A DNA stretch of 64,000 nt from Metallosphaera hakonensis JCM 8857 = DSM 7519 (GTDB lineage Archaea; Thermoproteota; Thermoprotei_A; Sulfolobales; Sulfolobaceae): the NCBI RefSeq assembly GCF_003201675.2, contig NZ_CP029287.2, forward strand, positions 682,001-746,000. The letters are read 5' to 3'. The position numbers and the translations under genes were made by a program. Below, one piece after another: positions 62,618 to 64,000 of this stretch. How positions within the stretch are numbered: position 1 is the first letter of the stretch; each line of letters opens with the position of its first letter. The notes beneath the pieces are model-generated. The model was given only the letters and a program-made list of their open reading frames with translations, did not search any database and had not been told where the DNA came from.

Positions 62618-63535
62618 ATGTCTCGTAAGGTTATAATTGACTCGGATACGGCATCCGACGATACACTGGCGATTCTTTTGGCCTCACGATTTTTTGATTT
62701 AGTAGGGGTTACTGTTGTTGCCGGAAACGTGAAATTTGAGAACCAGGTTAGAAACGCGCTATTTACTTTGGAATATATAGGTAGAGCTGACATTCCAGTT
62801 TATTTGGGTCAGGATAGACCAATACTAAACAGATGGAGAACTGTAGAAGAGGTTCACGGGATCAATGGGATGGGCGGTTGGGTGTTTCCAGATCCAAATA
62901 AGAGACCGGAAAAGGAAAGCGCAGTTGACGCGATTATTAGAATGTCTAAGGAATACTCTGGCGACCTAGAGATCTTGGCAGTGTCTCCTTTAACTAATCT
63001 AGCGTTGGCGTATCTCAGAGATCCTTCTATCGTCAAAAGGATAAGAAAGGTCTGGATAATGGGTGGAGCCTTTACAAAAGGTAATACGACTCCAATAGCG
63101 GAATTTAATTTCTGGGTCGATCCTGAAGCAACAAAGATCGTCCTAGAGTCAGGGATGGACATAACCATAGTTCCTTGGGAAACGACTGAGAAATATGGTA
63201 CATTGGACCAAAACTTCTGGGAAACCGTGAAGGGTTTAGGAACTAAACTGTCTCAGTTCTTCGTTAACGCAAATAGAACACTCTTAGATTTCTCTTTGTC
63301 ACAAGGAAATTCTGGGAGTGTACATCCAGACTCGCTCACTGTCTACCTGGCTTACGATCAAAGCGCAATTTTACGTAAGGAAAGAAGAAGGGTTGACATT
63401 GAACTGTGCTCTGAATCTAGAGGAGCAATGTTGGTGGACTGGTATAAATCTGGGAACGAGAACGCTGACTTGGTCCTAGAGGCAGATTCTAGAAAATTTA
63501 GGGATCAAGTAACTTCTATCCTTTCCTCATTTTAG
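62618..63535 (+). CDS. Inosine/uridine-type nucleoside hydrolase
   Basis: About 305 aa from this start. The calcium-binding [15 protein letters not shown] motif (the family's DTDxxxDD), [23 protein letters not shown] and [16 protein letters not shown] mark the IUNH family, which splits ribonucleosides into base and ribose for salvage. The start is set by the TATA-like box and by the family N-terminus KVIIDSDT. It overlaps the convergent Fur-family gene by 20 bp. Confidence 0.93.
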   Translation: MSRKVIIDSDTASDDTLAILLASRFFDLVGVTVVAGNVKFENQVRNALFTLEYIGRADIPVYLGQDRPILNRWRTVEEVHGINGMGGWVFPDPNKRPEKESAVDAIIRMSKEYSGDLEILAVSPLTNLALAYLRDPSIVKRIRKVWIMGGAFTKGNTTPIAEFNFWVDPEATKIVLESGMDITIVPWETTEKYGTLDQNFWETVKGLGTKLSQFFVNANRTLLDFSLSQGNSGSVHPDSLTVYLAYDQSAILRKERRRVDIELCSESRGAMLVDWYKSGNENADLVLEADSRKFRDQVTSILSSF

Positions 63536-63920
63536 AACATTCAGCATAAACTATAACACTAAGGTTTCTTGGCTCTATCCCTTTCTCCATTAAGTTCTTC
63601 TCTAGCGTCGAGAGATCCAGATCCACGTCTACAATATCTCCTATATCCTCGCAATAGACGTTGACGTGCGGTTCCATTCTCATTTCGTACCAAGTTTTGC
63701 CTCCGGCCTCAAATGATCTGATAATTCCTGCATCCTTTAAAGTCTCCAGGGCATTGTATACAGTCGATAAACTAATACTGGGTTCCGTCTTCTTTAGTTC
63801 ACTATAGATCTGTTCTCCACTGAAGTGACCCCCTTTGATCATGGTCTTTATGACCGCTATCCTTTGGGGCGTTACCTTCAATCCCTTTTTCCTTAACGCC
63901 TCAGCTATATCAATTTCCAT
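63516..63920 (-). CDS. Fur-family transcriptional regulator
   Basis: This 134-aa protein has the Fur winged helix: [40 protein letters not shown] and [15 protein letters not shown]. The dimerisation domain is diverged: the usual H-H-H-x2-C-x2-C stretch reads [17 protein letters not shown] and the C-terminus has a single ECSKMRKG. The structural zinc site therefore seems incomplete. Family members respond to iron, zinc, manganese or peroxide. TTTAATTA about 28 nt upstream of the ATG is the likely TATA box. It is convergent with the nucleoside hydrolase. Confidence 0.85.
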   Translation of the reverse strand: MEIDIAEALRKKGLKVTPQRIAVIKTMIKGGHFSGEQIYSELKKTEPSISLSTVYNALETLKDAGIIRSFEAGGKTWYEMRMEPHVNVYCEDIGDIVDVDLDLSTLEKNLMEKGIEPRNLSVIVYAECSKMRKG

Positions 63921-64000
63921 TATATAGTAATTGCTAACTCGGAGTAATTAAAATTTACCATTCGACTTCTCTTAATGTTTGTTAAACCTATCTTTGAAGT

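Overview
The window looks like a chromosomal segment of a thermoacidophilic archaeon of the Sulfolobales, most likely a Metallosphaera species. The evidence is the archaeal gene set (an Orc1/Cdc6 initiator, RNase P component 4, Nep1, Nob1, DtdA, UPF0284), frequent GTG/TTG starts placed 25-28 nt after TATA-like boxes with no leader, Sulfolobales-only hypothetical families, and a malonyl-CoA reductase that, from memory, closely resembles the Metallosphaera sedula enzyme of the 3-hydroxypropionate/4-hydroxybutyrate CO2-fixation cycle. I saw no rRNA, tRNA or CRISPR array.

Layout. 0-8 kb: a tandem gamma-glutamylcyclotransferase-like gene whose stop codon lies inside a C/D box sRNA, a pterin dehydratase, an Orc1/Cdc6 gene with a small coiled-coil partner, an AT-rich element, an IS200/IS605 element (tnpA intact, tnpB frameshifted) ending beside icd, and a methyltransferase. 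8-19 kb: a secreted sedolisin-type protease, three unrecognised genes (one long coiled coil), malonyl-CoA reductase, a SpoIIM-like membrane protein, ilvD and msrA. 19-35 kb: PadR and ArsR-like regulators, nadE, a LysO-type exporter, methyltransferase, THEP1-like NTPase, chlorite-dismutase-like protein, Nudix hydrolase, VTT membrane protein, HIT protein with a large FAD/Fe-S oxidoreductase, an M61 peptidase, an endonuclease IV-like protein and a HAD phosphatase. 35-48 kb: a five-gene minus-strand operon led by a UPF0284 (CobT-like) gene, a class V aminotransferase, nob1-nadK, an MFS transporter, a ferredoxin/thioredoxin-reductase-like flavoprotein, and an RNA-processing cluster (Trm5-like, DUF371, CRM-domain protein, RNase P component 4, Nep1). 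48-58 kb: a cation diffusion facilitator gene cut in two by an IS5-like element, an MqnA/MqnD-fold protein, an inosine/xanthosine triphosphatase, thioredoxin, dtdA and assorted hydrolases. 58-64 kb: a CBS protein, a 1.2-kb non-coding region packed with mobile-element remains, a zinc-hook SMC/Rad50-like ATPase, a nucleoside hydrolase and a Fur-family regulator.

Most genes are housekeeping. The unusual signal is in the gaps: a C/D box sRNA with a plausible 16S target; palindromes TTAAC-(C/G)-GTTAA directly after several 3' ends; a 339-bp MITE-like element with matching 8-bp target duplications; several IS605 right-end/tnpB relics; a pair of diverged AT-rich elements at 3.6 and 51.8 kb; and a dispersed ~40-bp repeat at 21.1, 39.0 and 62.5 kb. 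The best candidates for under-described biology among the proteins are the short Rad50-like zinc-hook ATPase (60.5-62.3 kb, possibly coalescin-related) and the unrecognised coiled-coil gene pair at 12.3-14.8 kb. All functional statements are sequence-reading inferences; no database search was run.
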